The translations under genes and the position numbers were made by a program. Under the pieces are notes generated by a model. That model saw nothing but the letters and a program-made list of their open reading frames with translations. It was not told the DNA's origin and made no database searches. From the NCBI GenBank assembly GCA_036877525.1, contig JAZGTH010000007.1, positions 704,501 to 768,500 on the forward strand: a stretch of DNA of 64,000 nt, read 5' to 3'. Every line of letters begins with the position of its first letter. Position 1 is the stretch's first letter. Origin of the DNA: Chromobotia macracanthus (lineage: Eukaryota; Chordata; Actinopteri; Cypriniformes; Botiidae). Positions 11,348-25,600 of the stretch are shown here, one piece after another.

Positions 11348-14300
11348 CTGTAGATAAAATATAAATAAACAGAGTTAAGACGAGCGCAGAGGGAGAGAAC
11401 CAGCCATGAATGTTTGAGATGAAGCTGACATCTGATCTTCATGCCACTATCTGAGAAACCTCTCATGACCTTGAGATCTGTAAGAAGAGAATGTTGGAGA
11501 CACAAGTTTGACTGGATGGTGAGCTGTGTGACTGAACTGAATCACAGCCTGTTTGTTTGAGTGACTGGAGGAGAACTGGAACTCTAATTCAAAAGAAAAG
11601 CTTTTAATTTTCTAAGTGATTAGAATAAAAAAAAAGCTACCACCTAGTAACCACCCAGAACACCCTAGCAACCACAAATCAACAGGCTATAAATCACTCA
11701 GGATTAATACTGAGTGATTCATATCAATGTAGCAACATCCTGGCAACCACCTACACTGCTCTAGTCCGTGGCTGTGAATTTGATCAGAAAATGAAAAAAT
11801 CAAGTTATTTTTTGCATTTTCTACTTAAGTGTCACTGAGTGACGGCTGACAAGAATTGTTAGTGCTACTAGAACAGCAGATTGTTTCTTTCTGACTGTAG
11901 CGTCCTCAACAGCATCTAATTTTACATGTGGAAGTTTATTTTTAGATTAATTTTCATGAATGAGATCGATATAAAATGTGGTAAATGGCTGGTGCAGGTG
12001 TCACAGCAAGGACATGAGGTGGAGAAAGAGAGAGACGAGCCAGGCTAATCGGATGAGTTTGCCGATCAGTCACAAGCAGCTGTGGGAGTCCAGTGGCCGG
12101 CTTCTGCTTAAACAGCGTAATGGAACCCATTAATACAGATAGAGAGTGTCCCAGAAGAGGTGGCTAAACAAGCAGCTTCAGGGAAAAAGAGATGAGCGGT
12201 CTCAAACAACAAACAACAGAGGTTACCACTCACTAGTGCTACTTTAGCGACCCCTCGCAATGCTTTACTAGTTGTTGCTTATGACGTAATTTGTGGGGAA
12301 ACTTGAAGCTTATGATAAAGTGCTTGTATTGTGTCCTCACAAAGCAAAGCTGAATAAAAAATGTGTTTTTAAATATTGTTAAATTCCCTCGTAGTCAATA
12401 ATTTTATCCCTTAAACTCAACTTTGATCATCAGAGACATTTTTAAATGTTTTTTCTTGTGAAAATAATTTCTTCATGCCTTAACACAGCTTGAATGTTCA
12501 TTTAGTACATGCAAAACCGTAAAAATGCAAATTAGCCCACGTCCCTATTCAAACACATGTATCACTCTCTGCAATGTCTGACATAACAGTAATTAATGTG
12601 ATTAGCCTTTGACTTGACTATGTTATCAAACAGCTAATAATGTGCCGCTAACGTCACACAACCCATGTTACCATCACCACCTCAGAGTGACATACATCAA
12701 CCCTGCATGATGATGTGATTGGTTACAATATTCTTGTGATGTAGAAAACGGATGGTTTCAAACTTCTTTGGTAAACTGTTGTGCCATGGAAAACATGACT
12801 TTCACCACATGGGGTCCTGGAAAAGGATTTGCTTTTTCCACAAAACAATAATATAAAATGAGAAATTGAAAGATGTTTTGTGAACTGTTGGAAGACTACA
12901 GCGAACATGACAAGTCAGGTTGCAGCACCGACCTTGAACTCCATGGGTATGTATTTCTCATTCTTTGGTGTGGTGTTGGTCTTGTAGCTGAGGTGGTTTG
13001 GAGTGCTGGGGGGGGGGACGGCAGACTCCTGCAAGGGCTTCTGGAAGTGCTGACAGTACACATACACCAGGAAAGCCAGCAGACCGGCGCCCAGGAAACA
13101 CGACACGCCGGTGGCTATCAGATGAAGCAGAGTAAACCCTGAAAAACAGAAAGCCATTGTGACCTTAGCCAGTGATTTAAGAGATATCCGTCTTCCCCTA
13201 TTTAAACAGACTTTGGCCACGATTACAGTGACTGTTTGTCTGTAGACCACTGTTGTCACTGCCTTCAACTGCATGTGCTTTTGGTTTGAATAATGAGAAA
13301 TACAGTCATATGTGTCAGTGGAATCAGAATGAAGAGCATTATCATGAACTCTACACGTCTGTAACCATCATCCAGCAGAAGGCAGTTGATTGGCTGGCCT
13401 CTGTGATGGACCGAGTGTGAATGAGCAGAGACGACACCACACTTTCAGCCCGGACTGCTCTAACTGGGATCTGCAACCCTAAAATACTTGTCTGTGCCCC
13501 CCAAGTTTGGGATGAAAGAAGCTGACGTGAAACATGGCACACAAGCAGCACATCGCTACAGGAGCACACATGTGGACATTGACATACATCTGCTATCAAC
13601 ACGTTACAAACATGTTAAAAGAAAAGGCAGCTGCTGACACACTTACCCCAACACTGCTGGTCCTCCTCATCACCTGATGCAGGAAAAATGACTGTGAACA
13701 GAAGAGGAGATGTGCAGTTAGTGCGTTTGATTGTGTGTTTAGAAACAGTTCAGGTCACAACCATCCATCTGCAGCAGCGGCTCTCAATGCATTTTGCAAT
13801 TTTGTGGATTTTCCACTGTGTCTAAAGCATGTTTACACAGACCAATAATTTGATAGCATTGCAGTGTGACACGTCCAGTAAAAACAGCCCTCACGTGCCA
13901 CCCTGACACTGTTTTGTTGATTAACAGCCAAAACAATCAATCTCATTCCATATCACTCCACTCTGCTCGCTCTCCTTCTCGAAGGCAATCTTCCTGGAAC
14001 TGGGGCGGTTCAGAAAGCCAATTATCAGAGCAGAGAGGATACAGTGTCCTGTTTCATACTTCAGACACCTGCAGGGTGACAGCTGCTGTGACAGTCACAT
14101 CAAAGACTGTCAGATGAGGCGCATAACAGATGAAATTATTACTGCCTTAAAAACACCAAGCACTCAAGATTTAACGTCTATGAATCTGTGAGAATGACCA
14201 TCAAACAGTTGGAAGCTATTTTGTAAAACATATTCCTAAACTTGCTATAAACACTTTTTAAACATCCACTTTGCATGAAGTAATGGAGGAACGGGATAGC

Positions 14301-17300
14301 TCATTACTGAAATGTACTCTAAGGTGATAACCCCAGCTAACAGGGAAAGTTTTCAGAACGTCATTGTCATCAACAAGACCTTACATTGTAGAACCTGTTT
14401 CCCAAAACTGGAGAGGAATTATATGTGAGGCTGTCTTTACATTAATATTAATTCACTTCTCTCTCTTCTAGCTCTTCCTCACCTGGGATCTCATTGCACT
14501 CTCTGTGCTGGGTGCTGTTTCCCACACATGCTGTAGATTGCGGCCCACACATTCGACTGCGCAGCTGCAGTCCCGAGTCCTTGCATTCAGACCACAACGA
14601 CCAGTTCATCCACTCACCTGCACACAAACACCAGCACCAGATCACTTCCACAGCTAACCATTATTGGCTTTTAGAATGTTGCCCTGACGTTTCCATTCAA
14701 ACATTTCCAACAAAAAAAGTTGAAAATGTTATTTTGAATGTTCTAAAAACAGTTTTTCTAAAAAAACATTATGGTATTATCTGGTTTTAAGAGTGTTGTT
14801 CAAACATTTTTAAAACAACGTAACATTTTAAAAATGTTCCACTAACATCTTATGAATAACACTGATGTAAAAGAGTTCAATATCAGTAGCAACTAGTTCC
14901 AGCGCATATCCTGTCAGTTTCCCAACAGTGATATAAAACGGCCCAGATGACGCCTAAATCAATCTTCATTTACTTTCTCTGAGGAGAAAATGTGAGGAAG
15001 ACAGCTGTAGTTCTGATGAATGAAGACTCGCTTAAAGATGAAGTGTGTCTTTTATAAAGTTAAAATATACTTTTTATGTTAAAATATTTTCTTGTCCAGC
15101 TTAATGAACAGAAACTCTGGTGCTACTAACCTATGTCAGCTTTTGGCTCAGCCAATAGTTTTATTTCCTCAGTTTCGTGGAATTCTGCTGGTGGTCACCT
15201 TTACTAAGCATTCTGCTTTGTATGTGTCCTCCACCACGTTCAGAATGTGTTTGTGGTGCAAAGAGAGGGTGACTGACAGGTTTAAAACCAGACTAAAAAG
15301 CAGAGATAACCAGTCAGCCTTAAACTAATAACTTAAGGAAGTAATGTTTCTGTTTGCTTGTGTCAATGGGTGTTTATGGACAGGCCACGCAGTGATCAAC
15401 CAACTGCATCTGTATCTTGTCATACAGACAGAGGATACAACACAAAAATGTTATCATTCGTCCTGGATTTGAGCTGATCTTACCATCACAGGTGAACATG
15501 TTGCAAAGCGCCTCTTCTGTATGCAGACCCATGCAGATGTCCCCTCCATTGGCAGGGGCAGGACTTGTGCATGTGCGGGTTCGTTGGTAATGCCCACCTC
15601 CACAGGGCACTGAACACTGCGACCACGACGACCAACACGACCAGATTCCACTGACTGCACAGACCAAACACGCATAAAAAAATACAACATACAGAGACAA
15701 ACACAAAACAGTCAGGCATCAGATAAGCAGACACAAATGCAGCCCGAACACAAGAGACAGAGGAGATGCCAACACCACGAACAAACACAAAACAACATCC
15801 AGCAAACAGGCAAACACAGAAAACAATCCAAAATAAAGTCATGGGAGGAAATTCTCAAAAGCAAACGAGGTGTGGGATGATGGTAATGCAGACATTACCG
15901 TTTCAGGACAAGAGGAATCGTCACACAGAGTTTTCATCAGCTTTATTTGACCCATATCTTCCTAATACATCAGATTCACCTGAAATGACGTTGTTTATCC
16001 TGCTACATAGCTAACAGGCAACATTCTCAAAGCTGGACCAAACTGCTCCATGCTTGTCAAACCAGCCACCAAGTTCCAAAACACAGCTTCCTGTTAAAGC
16101 AGGATTTTTGTGGAGAGTAAATTGACCAGGCTTTGTTGTTGTGTAATTTTCTTCTCTGTTTAACAGGCCCTGCCACCTCTGCATGTCTCATCAGCCTGAT
16201 GGAGGTGAGGGTCTCTGCCACAGAAAGCAGCGTTTCACTTCAGTGGATTAGCTTGTGTGTGCCGGGCACGACTGAAGCGTGAGACAGGCCAATCACAATC
16301 ACAGTGAGTCCAGCAAGAAGGTGGCGGGAGGACTGGAGTGCAAGTCTGAGGTCAAAACAATGATTCAAATGATTGCAGATATGTAGCTGTTATAAAAACT
16401 GTGTTTTAATCTAGGTCCTCTCCTCCTTCTGTGCCAATTTTCAATCTTATTCTTCTTTTTGTCTGAGTGAAAAACAGCAAAGCAATTTCTCTGGGTGAAG
16501 GTAATTTCTTACATTCACATACAGCTTAGATTGGAACGATGCATTGACAAGAGGCTGTCAATATGTCTGCAGAAACATGCCAAATTTTGTTGAGAACCTC
16601 CAGGATTAAGGGTCAGTGACAGGCGTCTGTCTTTTAAAAGTGAAGCGTGTCAGTTTGTCAATGTTACAACAGTTTTTCAGATTTGCAGAAACAAATGTAA
16701 GTTAACGATACATAGGTTTTCATATAGCCAAAGAGTAATGGTAACAAAACATCTGATTTTGATTTTGAAATCGGAGAAATTTTGAATTTTGTATCTGAGA
16801 TTTTTGAATAAGCTTCTTAAATACTGAACTAATAAGTATTTAATTTAATACTTACCATTGTAATGGTGCAACATTTTTATTGACGTGTGAAAAAGAGTGA
16901 TGTTTGTAATTCTGTTTGGTTATATTACACTTTTTACTTCTCAAGTACATAAACAACAATTCAACAGACAATTACCAACGCCTGGCACTAACTAGAAATA
17001 TCGTTTAGAGATCTTGCCATTTCTAAAACCTTTCACTTTGGTGAAACCTTGATTTGACCACAGCAGGTCCCTGCGAGGCTCCTCAGCTTTCCATCAGCTA
17101 ATGATATCAGTAACACTTCATACACTGCAGTGGCTTTCCTATCACCTTCATTACCTTCATTAGATACCTTCATTATGACCATTGTGTGTCTTTGAGTGCA
17201 TACAGGTGTATGCTGAGTGCATGTGCTGGTTTATGAGACTGTGTGTGTGTTACCTGCACAGGGCTGTTGGTTACAGTCCTGATATTCTGCTGGAGAACCC

Positions 17301-20300
17301 TGGCAGGAAGTGGCTGTGATTTTGCCCTCTGCGGTGCTGCACGTGCGTTTTCGAGTTCGGTAACCTTTTGCACACTCCTGAGTGCAGGCTGACCATGTCT
17401 CCCATGGCGACCAGACAGATGCTGTCAGTTGTACTGCAGGTGTCTTGAGAAGCTCCTCGATTACAGCTAATATAGTAAATATGTACAATGTACAAACATG
17501 CATTCAGACTTGTGTTCAATTATTTTTACAGTAAGTATCGTCAATACACATCTTACAAAAATGTTATACACGTACTTGGCTAATATCACTATGAATTTAA
17601 ATAGAAATTCTTAAAATAGAATTTTTCATTCTGTAATGTTTTAAAATGTTCCACTAACTACTTAAAATGTTTTTTATATACATGATGTAATATGATATAT
17701 TTATGCTTGTTTTAACACCATTATTGGTCGTGTAACATGTACTATGTAATAATTTACATTTGTGACTGTGCGTCTCTACACTCACAGTCTGTGTCGCATG
17801 TCACTGTGCCGTCGTTGGGGCAGTAGCGTGTCTCCACCTTGCGTTTGCCCAGCTGCAGCTCATGGGGATCAGCCAGCTGCGCCCTGCAGACGTAACGCAC
17901 CCTCTGCTCCTGCCGTGCCCCGCCCTGCGTTATATTCACCGGAACCCAGGATGTCCACGGGGTGTTCCGCCGCACCTCCGGGCAAGAGTCCAGGTTACAC
18001 GCCTGATACTCCTGCAATGAGTGGAACATGATGACATTACTGATAACATCATCCAGTTGCCTTTCCTAATTCATCATTTCTGTGTATGACAGACACTTCC
18101 TAAAACACACACGACGCTCCAGAATTCATGAGCCATTACCACCAACTGTTAATAAAACTGAATGGCTCTTTGCTAGACACTCCAGGGCTTGTTATAGTCC
18201 TTCACAGGGAACAGTAATTTGAGTCCTGATTAAGTCAATTAAATCTGAATTAACGGAGAGAGTCTTCAGAGAGTTGGAGAGTAAACGTCCAGAGACAAAA
18301 TCTGCCAAATTTAAGAGCATCTTTACAGAAACAAAATGCTGTTTCAGATAATTTGTCTTCATTTGACCCTTCTAAACTAAGCAGTCCTTTTTGTTTTATA
18401 GAAAGATGCATTAGGGCACATAGTTTAAAATACATGATAACAAATAATCATACTTTCATGGGTCATAAGTTTGATTCCTTTACAATGAACGGCTAGAACG
18501 CACTGTAAGTCACTTGGGATAAAAGCATCTGCCATATACATGAGTGTAAATGTAAACAAACAGTAAATGTGTGCTTTTATTAGACTCTGCAGTGAGATTT
18601 ATTCAGTCCACTCACAGTGTAGTTTGAGAAGTGTTATTGTAGGCAGGCAGGAGGCTGCATGGTTTCCGTGTCTGTGTGTTTCAGGTACATACCAGCGCAC
18701 AACCTGGACAGCTGTTTCCTTTCTCACAGTTCCTGGAGCGCGAGTGAACTCCTCCTCCACACTCAGCACTACACGTGGACCAGGGCTGCCATGACGACCA
18801 GAAGACGGGCTGCGGGCAGGACACCTTCTCATTGCAGAATCTGCTCAGTAGATAGAAAACATTCAGTGATATCAAGAGCATAGGGAGGTGAACTTAAAAC
18901 AGGTCCTAACGTGAGAAATCACTTCATGCTTAAAGGAAACTTTAAAGGGGAGGGTAGGTAGTTTCAGAGAGCAATAGCAAGCTAGCCTCCCTTCAGAGTG
19001 CTCTCCAAAGCCATGCCTCGGACTGAATGCAATGATTGGATGAACATTTTATGGCCCTGCACCTTCCACAAAAGATATATATTTAAATATATATATTTAG
19101 AGCACTTAGTGATTGTTATCAGGATGTGAAGAGACTTTCAACCAGCATAACAGAAAATGTTTCTGGAAAAGATCACCTTCCCTGTCTTTAATACACATTA
19201 TAAATGGACATCAGGGAAAACTGATTAATCATATAACTGATTAATCAATTTTAATTTAGAATATGTTCATCTTCCATGATACATTATCATGTGAATGCAG
19301 ATAAAGGCTAATTTGTGTTTCTTGTTATTATATCATGTAATCTGTATCAACTAAAGGATGTCTATTATCTATAAAGACAGTTTTCTGACTCTCACATTCT
19401 GAGGTGTAAGAACACCTGTATTTCTCACCTCTGTTCTTGGCTCTGTCCCACACACACACGGCCGCTGTGTCTGGGTGAAGGATTGTTACAGGATCGCTGG
19501 CGAACTTCATACCCAATCTCACAGCTTGTGCTGCACTGGCCCCATGAAGACCAGGGCGTCCATCCTCCATCCCTGCAGAAAAACAGTGAAGATCAAAGAG
19601 CCATGGCTGCAGTTGCTCAGGATACAGTGAGCCAGATCGATCAGGCTCATTTGAAGTGATAGAAGAGGAGGAGAACAGCTTTGGTGAGGAACACATATTA
19701 ATCAGGAAACATTCTCAGTTTACTAAAGTGCTCTGTTCCTGTGTTTCATCTCTCGTGAAGACCGAAGTACCACTTCCTGTGAAAACAGCAGTCGGTTTCA
19801 GCATCTTGTCTGCAGTCCTACATGACTGCGCTGCAGACAGAAAGCTGACTGGTTGACATTAGCTGCAAACTCACTAAATGGTATAAAAGGTTCAGTGCAA
19901 GAAACTGCGCCTACAAAACAGCTTAACCAGTTTAATTTAAATGACATTTCTGTCTCTTCTATGTGCAAACACTCATAATTTCTTTCTATGTAAATTAGCA
20001 AATATATAATATATAATACTAATTTATAATTTAATAATTTTAATAATAAATTATATGATATAATGATTAAGAAAACTCATATCTGTGGAAGGCGTAAGAC
20101 TATAAAATGCATTTGGCCTTGCACCTTCCACAGAAAATATATATTTATATGAATATATTTGGAGCACTTCTATGTGCATTTCTTTCTATGTAAATTAGGC
20201 TTATTAAAGATCACACCTTATTCTCAGAAGTCAGTAATTTGCCTAGAGCAATTGAAGCTGCTGTTATACTGTAGACTTCTGTTGAAGAGAAATGTTTGTG

Positions 20301-22647
20301 TACATTTTCTATTGATCACTGATAAGCAGTAATTTATCAAACAATGGAAAGAGGTTTCATGTTCAGCATTTTAAAACAGCTGACTCACACAGTGCTGTAC
20401 GATCTCAATAAACACAGATCACAGCGATCTGTTTTTATTAAAAAATAGATCAGGACTTATTCAGAGACAATGGCATTTATATTAAAGTGAACATTTTCAT
20501 GATTGTACAGCTGGTTGTGAAGAAATACTTGCCTTGAACAGTTAGACACCTCAACTGTGGGACCGTCACAGTTTTTTCCTCCACAGCGAGGAGGGGGGCT
20601 ATCACATGCCCGCGATCGGCATAGACACGTACTGCTGTCTTCACCATCAGTGTGGCTACAAGGTTGCCATGGACCCCAGGGTCCATACACACCATCTGTG
20701 GTTTGGTTTCTGAGCTGAAATAAATAAGAAAACAGCTGCCTCCAGTGATTTCATCGACCATGCAGCATACCCAGCTAACAGAGAACGCTGGCTAACGTTC
20801 TCTCAAAGTCATTAAAAAAAGTTATTGCTGTAACGTTAGTGGTATTATTTTTACACGCTATACATTATATATCAGAAATGTCATTCTTAAGTTAGAAATA
20901 AAAAACACTTGAATAATGTTCTAATAACCAAGCAGTAACGTTAATACAACATCTAAAAAACTGGACACTTTAAACGTTCCTAGAACTTTCAAAAGAACAT
21001 TTTCAACATCTTTGTTACTTAATGGAAAGGTTAGGGAAACGTTCTTACAACCTGAAAGTGTCAGCTGTGTAGCACCTTTCACGCAAGAGAGGTCTGAGGC
21101 TGTGTGGGAGTGCAGCTGAGCACTGTGTCAGGCATCAGTCATGCATGGAGCTGAGGATGCTGGACTCTTACCGGACATGTGGTGATGTTCTGGAGCCACT
21201 GACTCATGTTGGAACTGTCTTCTATAGTGGTGCAACGCCGCTGCTTGCGGTCCCAGCCACAGTACGGATCCCGCGCTTCCAAACACATCCTAAAACAGAA
21301 AACACATGGGATGTAGAAGTTAAAACTGGGTCTGTGCATTGCAAATCTATATATATTTATATATATATATATATATAATATATAATACTAATTTATAATT
21401 TAATAATTTTAATAATAAATTATATGATATAATGATTAAGAAAACTCTCATATCTGTGGAAGGCGCAAGACTATAAAATGTTCGGCCCAATCGTTACATT
21501 TGGCCTTGCACCTTCCACAGAAAATATATATTTATATGAATATATTTGGAGCACTTTACTTAGTGATTGTTATCAGGATGTGAAGAGACTTTCAACCAGC
21601 AAAACAAAAAATGTTTCTAGAACAAATCATCCACCTGCCTTTAATAAGATATAATGAAATCTAAACCACTGATGGTGTTAAGGGCAGCCCTCTGGCATTC
21701 CAGCCTGAAGGTTGTGGAAACACACAGTGTTGATACAGAGAGGAATGCGGAATCTTGCCGAGGAGGGAAACCGAGCTGAGGCTGAACCATTCCAACACTT
21801 GTTAGGAACATTTAAGTGTGAGGATACATTGACTTTCATGTTAAAGAACAGATCTCTTATAAAGTGAAACTTCTGTCAGTTTCTTCTTTAATTTCAGGTT
21901 GCAAGAACGTTTCCATTAATTAACCAAAACATTTAAAACATTATTTTGAAAGTTTTAGGAACAGTTATTTCAAGGCAGCATGATGTTTGGAAAATTGTAG
22001 ATATAAATGACTTTAGCTCATTAAAACGGTTTGAGGCCTTTCTTGTGTAAATCTAAGAGCCAGTTATCCTCAGTTACCAGCGACAGGAACACAAGCCCTC
22101 AGGGCTGTGACCTGCATGCACTGCCCAATTAAACACAAAGTTTTGCTTTGATTTCATTAATTAGTGGGGAGATTTATTCTCGTAGGGCAGTGAAAGTCAG
22201 TGGTCCATGTAATCTCGTAAGACGATAAAAATGTGGCGGTGTGGAAGGAATGCTGATTTGACATTCTGCTCAGCGTTCGGCAGCAGCCCGATTTCCTGAT
22301 GAGCTCAGAGACAAGTACACAACAACCCTGAGGCCCTGCCACGACCAGACTGCTCCCAGATCTGTGCCAGCTGACCTACTGAGAAAAAACTCAATTAACA
22401 GCCTCCTAAAGTTGTTTTTTCTATCATGTTCCACAACTTAAAGTCTGTGGAGAGAGACTTTCTCAGACTGAATGCTGACCGCCGCCTTGGAAAGAAAACG
22501 ACAACCGCAGCAGAAAAACTGCAGTCTGGCCTTCCACCCAGTCACATAACTCACCTTCTTTAAAAATAGCCTGTTGGAATAAAGTGAGTGCACTTGTGGG
22601 CCATTTCAGAGCATTGCATCTTAATTCAAGGCATATAAAGTGTATAT

Positions 22648-22680
<33 letters not shown>

Positions 22681-25600
22681 CTCCAGTAAAAACAAACTGA
22701 CACAAATCATACTGCTGTATAATTTAACAGGGTTTATATACATTTATATATATGTTTAACAGGGTTTCCATATCTATATAGCTCACTCTCAGGAGCAAAG
22801 CCACAGAACATGACTTGCAAAATTTTAAGTAGAGCAAAAAAAAAAGATTAAACAATGGGTCAAAGCAATGAACACTGTGTGCATCATCTAAAATGACCCA
22901 AAACCCCCATTTGTGTAAAGAACAAACAAACAACAAACAAATCTAAGCTGTTATTCAATAATAACACCACTTATGAAATTTGTTTTGCTCACTATAAACT
23001 GTCATAACACCGAACATTGCACTGAAAAATTCCCAAAACATTTTCTTTATTCCTGTATTCCACAGATGCAGCGTGAGGTTGGAATGATGCTGAGTAATGA
23101 TGACAGTAATCTTTACTTTACAGATCAACTCTGGTACTCACATCTGTGTTTTGTAGCTGGAACATCTTGCCAGTGGAATCTTTAGAACTCTCTCATTCAG
23201 GCCCACAAAAATAGTCCTGTCACCATGGAGAATCTGGAGGCTCAGGATTGGCTCCTGCACACCGGGAGGGAAGAGTTGCAGCTCCTCCAAGTAACAACCT
23301 CGCAGGCTCTTACTAGTGGCTGCCAGAGCTTTAAGAATAGTTCCGTACTCTGAAAAATCAAGGCAAAGCAAGATTACACAAGGCACCTTAACAAAAAATG
23401 TTTCTGGAAGAAATCACCTGGCTGCCTTTAGCTTCCTGGAGTTGTAGTTACCTGTGCCTATATACATAACATGATGCAAAGTGTCCCGGCCCTGAACAAT
23501 GTCAACAACCAGTTTGGAGAACCGGACATCATCCTGCCAGACCAGCGGATTCACGGAAACCGGCTGAACCACATCATTCATGAGGAAGAGTCGCTGGGCG
23601 TCCTGCAGACTCCGCTCAGTTAACCCCTCGTTGGGTCCCTCTTCATCTATGGTGCCGCACTGGTAAATGTCATTAGATACAGAGTCATTACTACACTCTA
23701 ATAAATAAAGCCTCTTAAAAGGTCCTTCACAACAATACCATAGAAGAACCATTTTTTGTTTCCCCATAAAAACATTCAGTTAAAGGTTCTTAAAAGAGCC
23801 ATATCTTTGTTCCCTTTTTATAATCTAAAAAAATCTGTTTCCACTACAAAGAAACTTTCTGCTGATGTTAAAGGTTCTTTATGAAACAATACAGCCAAAA
23901 GTGATTCTTATATTTCATCGTGGACTGCCTTTTTTTAATAAAAGCAGTGTCAAGGACAACAGGGCAATGCAAACATAAAAAATACCAAACAAAACAAATA
24001 AAACTTCGTGCTGTGTTACTTTATAGAAAAGACAATAACCGTGAATTATGATGCATGCAGGTAGACGCAGCGTCTATCGAGCAGTTACCCTCACAGTGGC
24101 TGACTGACAGAATTTATAGACTGGCTGTTTGTAGCAGACCCACACAGAGAAAAAAATGCGAAGATATCTGGGGGGAATAATGTACCTGGAAGTTTGGGAT
24201 GGGGTTTGGAGTGTTCAGCCAGGTGGAGCGAGGGTTCTCCTGGAAACTGAAGGGTCCGCTGAAGACCTGCGTGATTGCACTGAGATTATACGCACAAACT
24301 GCAGAGGCAGTGATGCTGTTCCTGCATCACCAAAGAAAAACACAGAAAGATATAAACATGATATAAATCCAGCAATCTGAAAGCACACAGAGTAACCAAA
24401 GTTAGACTAATATTCAACCAAGTTTAACTAATAGACTAAATTTGATGTGAAATGAGATCATAAATATATTTGTTATCAGACACTTAAATATTAAATTTAC
24501 TATTAAATAACAGTACGAGTCAAGCTCTGATATAATATGATGAAATATGTTTACATTTGCGTGTCTGCAGTTTTAGACTATAAAGTCTACATTCTTGAGA
24601 CAAAAATCAAAGTTCAGCATTGGTTCAGCCAAGCAGATCTTGTCAGCTTCATCTGGCATGAAAATGAACTGAAAGTTAATTAACTTCACTGATGTGAGGG
24701 ACCGGTGACAATCCCAGAGCAAAGTGAGCAGCAGACATGAGGAACTCTGACTGGACAGATGGTTATTCGTGAGTTTTGAAGGGATGATGGTGCAGATCCA
24801 GAGCTCTGTTGAGTTTAGTCATGTAACCCTGTGAAACATCCCCTGAGTGTTCTATGTGCCAGACAGCAGGAGTTTCACTTCCTGCAAGTCACCCACACTA
24901 ACAAGTCCCTTGACATGCTCAGTACAGCACTAAGTATATGTAACACAGTATGGGTGACTAACTTTGGGAAGTAATTAAACAACCAACTAACTAACTAACT
25001 AACTACTCAGCCAACTAATATAACAAAAGATCTGTTAATTTCCAAGCTGTTGCTTTATCATACAGGGTTATATCATACATTATATGACTTCAAGGTCATC
25101 TGAAATCAGCTGACAGCATCATATATTAAAACTGAGCGGTTATAGTGGTTACCACATTTGTGTGAGTTGTAGAAAATGCTGGTAAATGAGCAGTGATAAC
25201 TGTGGCAGTAAGGAAGCAGCCACAGACAGATGGGCTCTTAGGATGGGCTTCTCACCATTCCAGACTTTGACTGAAGCTCTGCTCTGGGGACCTTATATAG
25301 AGGTTTAATGTACAGCTCCAAAAGCTTGTATGCAGATGAAACAGCCTATAAATAAACACAGGCTGTAGACCAGCCAGGGCTTTAAACTGTGAGGACAGAG
25401 AAGACCACATGAGCTTGAAATACTCGAGGGGGAGCAGCCATCCCAGCTAACAGGGAACCAGAACATTTAATTTAAAAGTTCCAAGAACTTTCAAAAAACA
25501 CTTTAACACTGACCTAACTCAAACATTAGCACAAAGCACTAAACCTAATTGGCTGACCGGAAGGTTGTTCCAGGATCAACAACGTTAGAAATGAGCAGAA

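Larger units (their letters stand above)
21290..23141 (-). other. sema5b intron 10
   Basis: About 1.85 kb. It holds an (AT)n run (21346-21378), a family 3 repeat (21371-21650), a MITE family 1 fragment (21890-21985) and a (GA)n tract (about 22649-22680). Confidence 0.75.

Noticed and set aside
13647..13673. 27-nt version of sema5b exon 19 as the main form
   Set aside because: The 45-nt version restores the VIFPAS stalk that matches human SEMA5B and has a good acceptor, so the short form is kept only as a possible alternative.
15486..15842. 118-codon - strand open frame
   Set aside because: Shadow of sema5b exon 17 in a different frame plus intron sequence; the thrombospondin frame is the one with family motifs.
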